From: [Phialemoniopsis] sp. UDSM-2020
Taxonomy: Eukaryota; Ascomycota; Sordariomycetes; Thyridiales; Thyridiaceae
Length of the DNA stretch: 64,000 nt
Assembly: GCA_018873225.1 (NCBI GenBank)
Contig: JAEILZ010000006.1
Location: 310,001-374,000 of the forward strand
Reading direction: 5' to 3'
Translations under genes and position numbers: made by a program
Shown: positions 10,395-21,651 of the stretch, piece by piece
Numbering within the stretch: the first letter of the stretch is position 1
Layout: each line of letters opens with the position of its first letter
Notes under the pieces: generated by a model
Told to the model about the DNA's origin: nothing
The model's database searches: none
What the model saw: only the letters and a program-made list of their open reading frames with translations

Positions 10395-12442
10395 ATGTCA
10401 AATCACGATCAAATGGTAGAGTTCAGGAGGGCATGTCGGAACTTCCAAGACTATCCGCAAAACGTGTTGCGGACACGGAAGTTTGCGGATGACTTGCAGG
10501 AGTATCATCAACTCCTGATGAAGCAAGACATGTTCCACGAAACCCGACGCTCAATGACGATTTGGAGTATCGACGACGGTACAACAGGTTCGCAAGCGTC
10601 GATCACAATGATCTGGATGGCCATCAAATACTGATGAATGTTAGACGTAGGCTCCGGTAAGGAGATAAGAATAGATACCTCGAGTATGGACCTTTTGAAG
10701 CATCATATGGATCCTAACACGGCGGCGCCATCCCATCAATTCATGTGAGACCTTCAATTTACTACTGTGAAAATGTACAAGACATATCTAAATTGCTTCA
10801 GATTCTTACGGACAGATCCAGTCCGGGGACCATTGCAATGTTCCAGGGAGCAGTTTGCATATGTCATGTCCTATCACCAAGTCATGCCAGCCGCTCTTGA
10901 CTTGTTCTCGGAGCTCCGGGTCAACAACCGGCCTTCAAATAGCACACGTTTCCGCCAGGAGAGCTTCCTTTCCAATCACGACACGGCACACGGCCTTGAA
11001 CATCTGGGCCGATCAGGCGTTCAACTCCAACATGCTTTCAACCTACTTACTTTCGAGTTTGTAGGCTGGGGCGAGCGGAACCCTTGGATATCAAGACACA
11101 TCATCATTTATCATTCACTGGATCTATTGACAGGTAGAACAGTATGGGTCGTTGCGAAACCTAACAACTCAGCGGAAGAGCGGGTGAAAAGTGCGGCAAC
11201 GTCTTGTCTAAAGGGCTTTCCAGAAATCCAAGGCTTTGTTGAAAAGTCATTTATCACGACTTTGAGGATACAGTCGATGCTTCTTGAACACTGTACAGAA
11301 GGCTTTAGAGACTATATTGAGAGTCTTGAGTCTCGCGCAGATCGGCTCGCAGACATGGCGACAGTTGCTGCAGCGAAAGAAGTCATGGATCAGAAGTGCC
11401 ATATCCAGGGTGTCGCCCTTGACATCGAAGTCAAACCCACCTTTCATAGTACTACGGGACCAGTTGCACTTGAGACTACATCACAAATCTCGCTTCTTAA
11501 AAGCTCGAAGTGGTGGATGCCGAGTTTCAAGATGAGGGGTCAAGATCAATCACCATCCGCGACATTGCAAAGTGAGAAGGATCAGATCGACTACGCAGAA
11601 GTCGTGAAGGCCGCAAGATTTCAAGATGCAACCGCATATGATGAATTGAGAAGGTTCTACGATCTCACGACCGAAGCAGAGCAGGCTCTTTTGGTATTAG
11701 GCCAAAACAAAAAGATCTTGTGGGAACTTCTCGAGACCTATCAAGAGGTCTTAGGGTCTGAAAGTTTCACAGGCAATCTCGATGGTTCGTGTGAGGAGGA
11801 GCTCGATCATTTCTTTCATCACCTCACCACCATTGAACGAGACTTGGAGAGCTATGCGTCAAGGATTGGAATTTTGATCCGGAGGTTGGAGAAAGACGAA
11901 AGAATGGTACGTGGCATGATCATCTCCGTTATTGGAACCCGGCTAATGAGTTATTAACTCGTAGGTCAGCGGAAGTCTTGAGCAGCAAAATGCTCTTACA
12001 AGCGAGTTCTTTGCTATATCCGCGGAGAAATCAGCACAAAGGATTGAAGACTTGACACTGAAGATGACTCGAGTAGCCGTTCAATCACAGCAGGAGAGCA
12101 CGTCTATGCATGCCATCACGTTTCTCACGCTGATATTCCTGCCAGGTACTTTCGTTGCCGTAAGTTATGACACTGTCTATGATGTACTCAAATCCCGTTC
12201 TAATTTCACGGTAGACCTTCTTTAGTAGTGGCATTTTCCATTTTGATATGAATGGTGAAAGAGCGGGGGATTGGACCACTAACGTATCAGCACTCAAATT
12301 GTTCTTGATGATAGCTGGTCCCTTGATATTTGTTACACTAAGCACCTGGTTCGTTTGGTACGGAGTCTTTAGAAAGTCTAGGCGATTTGAAGACATCGAA
12401 CGGCGGGCGGGGTTCCCGAGCAAGAAGGGCCGTATTGATTGA
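10395..12442 (+). CDS. CorA-like two-TM transporter-family protein
   Basis: Five exons, join(10395..10578, 10645..10744, 10802..11906, 11965..12159, 12215..12442), encode 603 aa. The long N-terminal soluble part contains YVMSYHQVMPAALDLF and repeated predicted helices (residues ~150-500), as in the fungal CorA-like Mg2+ transporter-domain family. The C-terminus carries two hydrophobic helices, ITFLTLIFLPGTFVATFFSS and LFLMIAGPLIFVTLSTWF, separated by a short loop. In true CorA channels the loop after TM1 begins with GMN; here the corresponding stretch reads FHFDMNGE, so the Gly is replaced and ion transport is uncertain. The exon structure is supported by phase consistency and by GTAAGT or similar donors. 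A cation channel or a membrane-bound signalling protein are both possible. Confidence 0.8.
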
Positions 12443-12765
12443 GTTTCTGCTTTACAAGATCTCTAGTTGCTTGACGAGAAAGACAGCATCGTAATTCTCT
12501 TACTCACGTTCGGTCACGCGTTCGGTCACGCTTTCGGTCAGGATAGCCAAAAAGGATGTAATCAGCCGGCCTGCCAAATTATGCCTTGCCAAAAGCACCC
12601 ACAAGGCAGATAGGGGGACAGGACGCCGTGAGTCAGTATGCGGGTATGCCTGGGTGCCTGAGTCACCGATGCCCAATCTTACTTTTCTCAGCCATTTGTG
12701 ATCGTCCACCTTGTGATGCATTTCATTAGCATCTACCACAGAGATCCAGACTTCGGCCGGCAAAA
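12443..12765. repeat. Intergenic with a 12-bp minisatellite
   Basis: This 323-bp spacer holds the promoter of the ubiquitin-like-domain gene. At 12504-12540 there are three tandem copies of an approximately 12-bp unit TCACGCGTTCGG (variants TCACG-TTCGG and TCACGCTTTCGG). Nothing else stands out. Confidence 0.6.
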
Positions 12766-14699
12766 ATGGAGGCTGCGCTTACATTTGGAAGCGTGGGCGA
12801 CATCATTGCGATCTGTCAAATTGTTATTCAATTGGGGCGAGCCCTTCGCTCAGTTGGAGGGAGTTCTGAAAAGTACCAGGAGCTCCGTCAAGATCTGGAT
12901 GCATTCGTACAGATCTTATTACAGGTGACCATTTCTTACTGGACCTCATTCGACTTTTCACCCTACTAACACTCTTCCTGTTGTTCTCAAGGTTGCTGCC
13001 ACGCATCAGTACCACGAAGCGACTTCATATCTCGACGGGGTGGATTCCCTGACTCGCACAGTGATCAACGATTGTGCCCGCCTGATCCAAACAACATTGA
13101 GTGACCTCCGACATAAGTATGGCGATAATCTAGGAAGAGACGGAACAGCCTCGAGTAACAGAGTACGGCTCGCATTCAAGAAGGTTCGGTTTTCGCTCTC
13201 CGAGCAAACCCGGCTACAAAAGTTGCGAGATAAATTGCAGACAAACAGTCAGACATTGTCCCTCCTTACTACCCTAGCTATTCGGTATGTGAAGACGAGT
13301 TCTGCGGCTTGAAGAAGTTCTATCACAAACCAGTTGTCTAATGCTCCAAGCAGGCGATCGCAACAAGTTGGAAAGGATGTCATACTTTCAAGAATCGATG
13401 CTATCAACCAGCATTTACTCAACGAAAAGCACGCAGAGGATGACGGGGTCATGAGTGCTTTGCACGAACTTCGCCAAAGCTATCAGCAGAGCCAGCAACA
13501 GACCGTAGGCCAAAACGACCGACTACTCGAGGTTAGCGAGATCTGTATGAACATGCTCGACTCCGTTCGGATATCCTCCACATCCATCGACGAGACGTTA
13601 TTCCGTGTAGCACTCGACGTGACCAGGCTGCACAGTGTTTTGCAAAATATAGCATCTCTGGGATCGCTTGACCCCACCAAAGAATTGCCCGTCATTGTGG
13701 AAGATGCTCTGGGAAGGCAATTCCCAGTACCAGCGGAGTGGATCGATGCGCTGAATTGGGAGGTGAGATACCCATTGTTCGTGACAAAGACGTTTCATGT
13801 CGGACGTTGACAGCTTGCAGGTCTTCGATCACCTCCTAGAAAGCCTGTTCAAAGGCCGGAAAGGTTACGATAAAGTTGTGAAGAAGCAGTATGCACTCGA
13901 TGACAGCTCCTCCGGCGAAGACCTGGATCGACAAGTGCCACTGTCCTGGACATTACGAAGAGGAATGAAGATCAACATGAGCATGGTGTTCAGCCGAACT
14001 TCCATCGAGGAGGTTTGTCCACGGTGTAGAAGACCTATTGATATATCAGAAAACACCACAACCCAATGGTGAGGTCCCAGTCCCCTTTGCTTAACCATGC
14101 AAGAATGGGCTGCTAACTCGAACAATCACAGCACCGGCTCTGATTGCAAAATGTGGCTTCGACATGGAGTTGCTCAGAGACGTACAGTTACTAGATCAGG
14201 TGGTTTCAGGAAGATCTCACTAGTGAATGGATCCCCTGCCAGTAATGCCAACTCCCAAGAAACGCCGTCGGACTTCCTCCGGGTGAGACTGGTTCGCGAG
14301 TTCGAGGCAACAAAAACGATTTACGACCAGATCGACGATATGAATATTATTTTCAGCGCCTTACGACTGTATCTGTTTTCATTGTTTCCCGACCGTAAAG
14401 CCTCACTCCTGATTGAGGTAAGTAGCAGCCAACTCAGTGCTATGACTGGAAGGACAAATAGGCTGGGTGTCCCAACCGATCACTAATCCAATATGTCTTC
14501 ACGCAGCGACGATCTGCGGCCTATCGCTTGCGTATTCCTCGAAGGCTTAGTCGTGTAGGTTGTGAGAATCTAGTCTTCTGTCACAGCCGCTCAAAAGTCT
14601 AACTATCAATAGGTGGAAAAGTCATATATCGATCAACATATTCGATATGATGGTCTAAAAGATCTCTCGTCGCAAAGGAGTGCATGTGCTGCTTCATAA
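12766..14699 (+). CDS. Fungal ubiquitin-like-domain protein (ULD_2 type)
   Basis: Seven exons, join(12766..12924, 12992..13284, 13351..13762, 13821..14068, 14132..14417, 14507..14554, 14613..14699), encode about 510 aa. The start MEAALTFGSVGDIIAICQIV is the helical N-terminal segment typical of many fungal signalling/NLR-type proteins. A coiled-coil-like middle (about 150-260) follows. Then comes the region I associate with the ubiquitin-like ULD_2 domain: PVIVEDALGRQFPVPAEWID, then a FDHLLESLF segment, and RGMKINMSMVF followed by the short Cys motif CPRCRR. The C-terminal 60-100 residues are low-similarity and basic. The last intron (14555-14612) is tentative; reading through it instead ends the protein at 14602. 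The function is unknown; the family is common in filamentous ascomycetes. Confidence 0.75.
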
Positions 14700-15525
14700 T
14701 AGGTCCAAGCTTCAAAGACCCAGCCACGGAAGAACTTAAACACTAAGTGATAACAAAGTATCCAATGAAGCACCGGCCGCGTTCAGCATTTACAGATAGT
14801 CAGAAGTCTATGTAGCCATAGTTGAGTGAAATCAGAATTACAAGGAGGTGTTTGGGGTGGTTTGTTTTAGCTTGATCGCTATTCGCCTTTTGCGCGCGCG
14901 CGTGAGAGTCAAAATGCGGCAACATGTGACTACTTGTTCGGGGATTGATGTCTGATTTAGCTGATGCATTTGGGGATGGATCATGCTCACCACGGCAGAG
15001 CATTTGCTGAAAACAAGGCATGAGAATGAACAGTTATAGCTCGTAGGCAGGTAAGCCGCCACAAAGCCGAGCTCAGGTAACGTGCAACTTGGCCAGAGTA
15101 GTATTGCGTCAGATTCGGCCGGTTCAATTCGCCTAGTGCAATGCCACCGACTGAGTAATCGCAGGGAAGGCTTCGGCTTTTGGCGAATAGGAAAGATGGG
15201 CTCCAGTAAGACGCCTGATCATGCATGCATCAATACCTAATCGTAAACCCTATTGCGGGCTGAGCCGGGGTCAGTCAATGTAACCATATCGGTCCGTCAC
15301 CTGCAGTAAGCTAATAGTGCAATAACATGATCCCTCGCAATAATGAGGGGTCATGGTCAAGGCCACGAGAAGGCTCCAGAATGGGGCTCAAGTAGGCTAT
15401 TCGATTAGGTATATATGAATGACACGATCCATCATTTGGTTTCCCGACACGCCCAACAGGGAGTTACAAACATGTCTATCGTTGGGTCTCAACTATCCTT
15501 GCTGCTCGCTCTCTTCAGCCCCACA
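14700..15525. other. Intergenic, no gene seen
   Basis: About 825 bp between the ubiquitin-like-domain gene and the GH55 gene. It includes a short alternating CG/GC run near 14893 (gcgcgcgcgcg) and the GH55 promoter. I see no coding motif. A T-loop-like GGTTCAATTC at about 15119 has no matching stem and is not a tRNA. Confidence 0.4.
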
Positions 15526-18132
15526 ATGAAGCACTTTGGCATTCTTGCCCTCCTTGTTGGCTCGGCCCTGGCCACGCCGATGCCTGACGGGCCGTCGCAC
15601 GGTCTGTCGCAACGCCAGTCTACCAGTTTCTGGTACTCCAACATGGACCATACTGGCCAATATAGAGGCTATGCCCCCGATCTCGATAACGACTTCAACT
15701 ACCCAGTCTATAAGGCCGTCAGTCCTGGAGATGGTGATTCAATCCAAGCCGCCATCAATGTGGGTACTGGCAGTGCTACTCGGCACCCAGGGTGGCTAGC
15801 CTCTCAGCCAAGAGTAAGTCTTCAAACGCCAAGAGACTTGCAGGACGTCCTGCTTACAGATGAATCAGGTCGTTTACATCCCGCCAGGGACGTATACAAT
15901 CCGAAAGACAATCTACATGAACACAGACACTATCCTGATGGGAGACGCAACCAATGTAAGGGCTTGTTTGTCATGAAACCAAGCCGGTGCTAATATGAAC
16001 CCTCTAGCCTCCGATCATCAAAGCTGCTGCCGGCTTTTCCGGAGAGCAGACGCTTATCAATGGTATTCTAATACACCAGAGTCCTCAATTGTTACTTCAA
16101 GCGCTAAGATCGACGTAGGCAAGGACCCATCAGTCGGCGAAAGAGGTGAACTTTCATTTGCCGTCGGACTGAAGAACTTGATCCTCGACACAACGGCGAT
16201 ACCGGGGGGTAAGTTTACAGTCCGAGATCAACTCTCTCTCAGATGATGTACTAATATGAACAGGCAATGACTTCACGGCACTGGGGTGGAGCGTTGCCCA
16301 GGTGGCCCAGCTTCAAAACATCAAGATTACGATGGCCTTCTCCACCAACGGTAATGGACACACTGGTATACGCCTGCAGCGGGGGTCAACCCTGGGCCTA
16401 GCAGACGTGCGCATTGAGCGTGGTCAGGTGAGCTCATGCTTTCATCCAAACCCTACTCGAACTCGAGGTTGACTAGATTTAGTATGGTATCAGGCATGAC
16501 GGACACCAGCAGGCACTCTACAAAAGCATCTACTTCTACCAAAACACCATTGGTATCCTCATCACCAGTGGCAGCACAATCAGTATCATCAACCCTACCT
16601 TTGATACTTGTGGAACTGGCGTCCGCAACACTGGTGGTGCTCCTTGGATTGCCTTGATTGATGCCAAGTCTGTCAACTCTGGTGTCACCTTCATCACCAC
16701 CGGATTTCCGTCGTTTCTGATTGAGAATCTAAGCAAGGATACTACTTCAGACATCGCACAGGTTCCCAGCGGTACTGTGCTAGGACCCCAGAGTCACGTC
16801 GACACCTTTACATACGCCAACACAGTTGGCCGTAATCCCATCTACGGCGCGACGACCTCGACCAATGCCCGTCCGGCTGCCCTCGCTCCAGGTGGCAGAT
16901 ACCCTGCTATCCCTGCCCCGAACTACGCCACCAACCCCGTCTCGGACTTCATCAACGTAAAGGACCCAGCTCAGAACGGCGGGCACACCGTGCTCGGAGA
17001 CCACACCATCGACGAGTCCGGAGTCCTGAATCAGATCCTCCAGTTCGCCGCCAGCAATAACAAGATCGCCTACTTCCCCTTTGGCAAGTACCGCGTCGAC
17101 TCAACCCTCCTGGTCCCGAAGGGCTCGCGCATCGTCGGCGAGGCCTGGGCCACCATCACCGGCAACGGCAACTTCTTCAAGGACTCGTCCAACCCCAAGC
17201 CCGTCGTCGCCATCGGCAATGCAGGCGACGTCGGCACCGCCCAGATCCAGGACATGCGCTTCACCGTATCGGACGTGCTGCCCGGCGCCATCGTCGTGCA
17301 GGTCAACATGGCCGGAACGTCGCCCGGCCAAGTCGCGATCTGGAACTCGCTCATTACCGTCGGCGGCACGCGCGGTGCCAACGGCCTGACGAGCACGTGC
17401 AACAGTGCCAGCAATGAGTGCCGTGCCGCCTTTATCGGCCTGCATCTGGCATCGACGTCATCGGCCTACATCGAGAACGTGTGGAACTGGGTCGCCGACC
17501 ATGATGCGGAGAACAACAGCGCCGGGTCCAACATCGCGGCCAAGGGCGGCACGCTCGTGGAGGCGACGCGTGGCACCTGGCTGCACGCACTCGGCAGCGA
17601 GCACTACTGGCTATACCAGCTTAATCTACGGCGTGCTAGCAATGTGCTCGTGTCGTTGTTGCAGAGCGAGACGAACTACGACCAAGGTGACCTTACCCAG
17701 CAGACGCCGCCTGCACCGTGGTCGGCTGACGTGACGAACTGGGGTGACCCCGACTTTTCGTGGTGTAGCGGTGGTGACACGCGGTGTCGCATGGGCTTTG
17801 CAAATTACATCCAGGGAGGCTCGAACATTTACACCTATGCGTCGGCATCTTGGGTGTTTTACAAGGGGCCCGGGACGCTCTGCACCGGCGCATTTGAATG
17901 CCAGAGTAAGTTCACCGGCATGATTCTCTGCTACCTACCTAGCTAACGTTCTTCGAAAGACTTTATGCATTACATTTCGCAGACGCCGACCAACCTGCAG
18001 GCGTTCGGTCTCTGTTCCAAGGATACTTGGGCTACGCTTCACCTGGCTGACGGGACCAACATTGTGTCTCAGAACGGCTTCACTGGGTCCTGGCCGGATA
18101 CCGGCGGCGATGTTGGTCGCTACACGCCTTGA
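15526..18132 (+). CDS. Secreted GH55 exo-beta-1,3-glucanase
   Basis: Seven exons, join(15526..15813, 15869..15955, 16008..16062, 16119..16208, 16264..16427, 16483..17905, 17960..18132), encode 759 aa. The start at 15526 gives a signal peptide (MKHFGILALLVGSALATP); an upstream in-frame ATG at 15415 would bury it. Two tandem parallel beta-helix (pectate-lyase-like) halves follow. The first shows FWYSNMDHTG, VVYIPPGTYTIRKTIY and GVGLRxx-style repeat blades. The second begins near residue 390 with VKDPAQNGGHTVLGDHTIDE and contains IAYFPFGKYRVDSTLLVP and YIENVWNWVADHD. These are GH55 hallmarks; the enzyme releases glucose from the non-reducing ends of beta-1,3-glucan outside the cell, serving wall remodelling, nutrition or mycoparasitism. 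Six introns of 52-60 bp each restore phase. Confidence 0.9.
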
Positions 18133-18448
18133 GAGTGATCTTTTTCTTAGGATGTCGTGTGTTATGGCTATCAGTATTGTTTGATCTAGCCAAGTGAAAG
18201 GTGATTTGCCCCGGTTACAAGGAGATTTGAATCGACCAGGCCTCCTTTTCTTGCTCCCAACAACAGATTCAGTTCTCACACTCTTTGACTTGCGGTAGCG
18301 TAGTTTCATCTTCACCTGCCAGGTCTATTGAATAATATGTCAATTTGAACAAGTACATATCCCTCTGTTGGAAGACCATGTGCTCTCTCAACCGCCGAGT
18401 CCCATGCCTATGTGATAGAGATGGTTACTAGTGCCATCCAGAGCATGC
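18133..18448. other. Intergenic, convergent 3' ends
   Basis: A 316-bp spacer between the convergent GH55 and C2H2/Zn2Cys6 regulator genes. It should hold both 3' UTRs. Nothing else is seen. Confidence 0.4.
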
Positions 18449-20219
18449 TTAATATCCTGATATCCAGCCAGGAGAGCTGCCATTCCCAAACAATGATCCA
18501 ATGATCATCACCAGCATCCCCAGCTCTCCTGTCTGCGCAAGCCATTCATCCCACTCTACAAAGGTAATATTGAACTGAGCTCCACCATTAGTCTTTTGAA
18601 CTTCAGCCAGAGCTCCAGTGTTCGAGACAGCGTAGACAGATGTATCCTCGCGGTAGAGATTGAACTCGTTGTACCATGACTCTATGTTTCGTACGTTCCA
18701 CAAAGTCGCACGGTTGGGTAACGGAAAGAGAACCAGGCCGGATGCGGCATACGACGGATAAAGCGTGATCAAGGTTGTCGTCTCGACCAGAATGGTGAGC
18801 ATCTGAAAGACAAGAGCGGTGCTGCGAAGGAAAGATCAGTTTACGGGATCATGGCACTTGGAAGAACATGCATGGGCTTACCGTCTGGCCGATTCGATAT
18901 AGACAGATGCCTTCCACCCTTCGGAGGGGTCCTCGGGAATACCATTACAGCAAAGTCTCACCACCTCCTCTCCTAGCACAGGCGTTATTGCCTAGTGGAT
19001 CATAAGATATCAAGAAAATTTGGTGTGATGCAACGTATATGGCACTTACATTAATAGTATCGAGAAGCGAGGTGTCCAGAACGGTTCGTCCAACCGGCGC
19101 ATCCTCGAGCCGCAGCAAACAGTAGATGAGCAGGGCTTGAAAGGCAGCCAACAGTTCCCATCGATCATATTGTAGAAACTAGGATTATAAGTGCCAGGTT
19201 TTCTGCCGATCTACGCCAGGTCATGCTTACCTCCGCCATGATTCTCTCCTGCTCGAAGCTCACCAACCTCCACAAGTCGCTTCTGCTGACTTCTTTTCGA
19301 GACTTGAATAGATTCACAAAAGCTATACAATTCCGCAAAGCCTACAAATACTTGGTCAGTGTTGCTCTCACGCCTTGCTCGGGGAACAGATCGAAGGCGA
19401 CAAACATGTTGAGGTGGATCTCCCTTCGTCTCAGCCCGCGAGAAGAGTATATGGTTAATGAACGGTGGAGGTATTTCTTTACGAAGGAGCATGAATGGGT
19501 AGGACCGCAGGGTCCGGAAGGCCATGGCGACCATTGGACTTTGCGCCGTCTTGGCAAACGTATGGGTGTCAAAGGGAGACGAGCCAGACGGCTGAAGCAT
19601 CCCCAGGGGTGAAGAAAAGGTTCCGCTCAAAGCCGTCTCGGGACTGCCAAACGACCCAAACATGGGATCATCTTCCGGATATCCAATAAGCTGGCCATGG
19701 TATTCGCCGGTGTTTATGCTGTCGAATAGCACATTCAAGTTGTTCCCCTTGGACAATTCAATGGCTCCAGGAATGACCAGGCCACTTTCTAAAGCGCCAG
19801 GCTGCAATTTAGTAGTAAAGCCTCGTCTCTCAATCAGGTCTGGGGAAGATGTATTCTCCTGTGGTGACATCGCGCATTGGTCCGTCTGGAGAAGAGAGCC
19901 ATCCCTACTAAGTTTCCCATTCTTTGGCGTCACCATACCAATGTCACACTGGGCATCGCGTTCATCGCATCGGACGCATCTCTGAGATTTCGTCTCGGAT
20001 GACCAAATGCATCGAGTCTTGGCACGCACGCATGCCGCGCACGACCGTCTCCGGGAGATGTTCGTATCTGAACGCTTAGAACGACAATAATAATAATGCC
20101 GTTTCTGTGTAGACTCTGGGAAGTTGTCAGTAGCGTGACCTGGGAGACCGCAGTGAAGGCTGCTCACCTCTCTCAAAGCTCCGGTTGCACAGTGGGCAAA
20201 CAGGGGTTGCGTCAGGCAT
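18449..20219 (-). CDS. Transcription factor with C2H2-like finger plus Zn2Cys6 cluster
   Basis: Six exons, complement(join(18449..18821, 18882..18991, 19050..19178, 19231..19341, 19406..20115, 20168..20219)), encode 494 aa. The N-terminus (residues 8-28) reads CPLCNRSFER, then ESTQKRHYYYC across intron 1: a zinc-finger-like C-x2-C...H-x3-C. It is followed by a Zn2Cys6 cluster, C-AA-C-VRAKTR-C-x10-C-VR-C-DERDAQ-C. The C-terminal half has the fungal regulator core (SDLWRLVSFEQERIMAE; RWELLAAFQALLIYCLLR). The third junction uses a GTTTGT donor at 19405, with a CTGAC branch site, and is needed to move from the frame ending DPPQH to ALRNCIAFVNLF. Its own promoter and that of the neighbouring SDR share a palindrome, so autoregulation and SDR control are inferred. 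Confidence 0.88.
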
Positions 20220-20720
20220 GGTTTCGGCGGGATGATGCTGACTTGGCCCAATGGAGAAGAGGAGATTGGAATTGACGCTGGTCACCTACCCAATTCATTG
20301 CAAGTGAGCTTCCCTCGCGATCAAGTGAATCAAGCAGGATTGTTATGAAGCTGGTCAGCTGAGTTCACGGACTTCCGTGAATAGCTTGGCTGGCTTATTA
20401 ATGCAGAGGGCTCGATGCTGGGACCCACAGTAAAGGTAGTTGATTTAAGTTTTAGCTTGTTCATTGAGTTTAACATACGCTAACTACTACCAAGTAGGAC
20501 TTCATAAACAGCCGCTACTTCGCCCCGCAACATCCACCGAGTCATGCAGCCTAGCCCTGGAATGTCCTCAGTCGAGACCAAACATTTGGCGAAGGCACAG
20601 AGCACATATTGCTTTAGAGTTTAAATCATATAACTATATCCTTGTCTTCAATATTCCTATGAACGACTGTCTGAGGACCTTCTAGAGCTGGTTCAACAAC
20701 TCCCTTCCAGTGCATTTTGT
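20220..20720. promoter_or_regulatory. Regulator promoter / SDR 3' region
   Basis: A 501-bp stretch holding the promoter of the regulator starting at 20219 and the 3' UTR of the SDR ending at 20721. The palindrome at 20364-20381 is listed separately. No other gene is seen. Confidence 0.5.
20364..20381. promoter_or_regulatory. Palindrome TTCACGG-ACTT-CCGTGAA
   Basis: A perfect 7-bp inverted repeat around a 4-bp spacer, 145-162 bp upstream of the regulator ATG at 20219. CGG half-sites in inverted orientation are the usual target format for Zn2Cys6 dimers. The same arms recur twice before the SDR gene. Confidence 0.65.
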
Positions 20721-21651
20721 TTACCAGTTAAAGCCGCCACTAAGCGAGATCCACTGCGAGGTAATCCAACGGCTCTTCTCCGAGACGAGCAAGAGAGTGG
20801 CATCAGCGACGTCCTCCTCTGTGCCAAAACGGCTCTCCGCGCGTGTTTCGGCCATGATAGCCACTCCGGCATCAGTCGGCGTTCCATCCGGGTTCTTGAG
20901 GAACGCCAGTGACATGCCCGACGCCATTGCTCCGAGCGCAAGGGTGTTGATAGTGATGCCGTGACTGCGGCCGAGCTGCATCGGTTGTGAGTAGGAGCTT
21001 GATAGAGAGCATGGTGTTTCATCAGGTGATCGACTAACTATATCAGCCCAAGATGCCATCAGACTGTCCTGAGCGGCCTTGGACGCAGCGTAGATTCCGT
21101 TCCAATTGGCAGCAAACCTGGACCCTGCGGTTCCGATATTGACGATGCGGCCGCCCTTGGGCATCTTGCCAACCTTGACCGCGGCTTGAATCGTGTACAC
21201 GTTGCCAAAGACATTGGACGAGAATTGCGACTCTAGTTGCTCCTGAGTAGCCTCGAGAAGGTCCTGTGGGCCGGTAGATCCAGCGTTGTTGACTGGATGT
21301 TGATCAGTCCAGTCCCAAGATCACGAGCATGGAGATGACATCAGAAGACTTACTCAAGATATCAAGACGATCCGCACCAAGTCCCGTGAGTGTCTGCTCG
21401 ATCATAGCCCTGGTAGCATTCTGATCCTGCACGGCCCCTTGAACGACCGTTGCCTTGACACCAAACTCCTTGGTGATATCAGCGGCAACCTTTTGCGCCC
21501 CGTCTTGCGAGCTCTCGGAAACATAGTGAATGGCCACGGCTGCGCCGTTCTTAGCCAGAGCCCTGGCGATGCTGGCACCAATGCCGCCTTCTCGGCCGGA
21601 GCCTGTGACCAGAGCGGTCTTACCGGCGAGTGAGAGTGTGTCCGCAGTCAT
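20721..21651 (-). CDS. Short-chain dehydrogenase/reductase (SDR)
   Basis: Three exons, complement(join(20721..20975, 21039..21292, 21354..21651)), encode 268 aa, the normal classical-SDR length. NAD(P)-binding is shown by ALVTGSGREGGIG (residues 13-25) and INNAG (100-104, made at the first splice junction). The active site is the Ser in GTAGS and YAASK (Tyr167, Lys171). The C-terminus RFGTEEDVADATLLLVSEKSRWITSQ resembles 3-oxoacyl-ACP-reductase-like SDRs. The second intron (20976-21038, 63 nt) is a multiple of three and open in frame; I removed it because GTTAGT/GCAG borders are present and removal gives WADILGRSHGITINTLALG, a typical SDR helix. The gene lies next to the C2H2/Zn2Cys6 regulator and shares promoter palindromes with it. 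Substrate is unknown. Confidence 0.9.

Noticed and set aside
15100..15140. T-loop-like GGTTCAATTC suggesting a tRNA
   Set aside because: The flanking bases do not form a T stem, and no acceptor or anticodon arm can be drawn.
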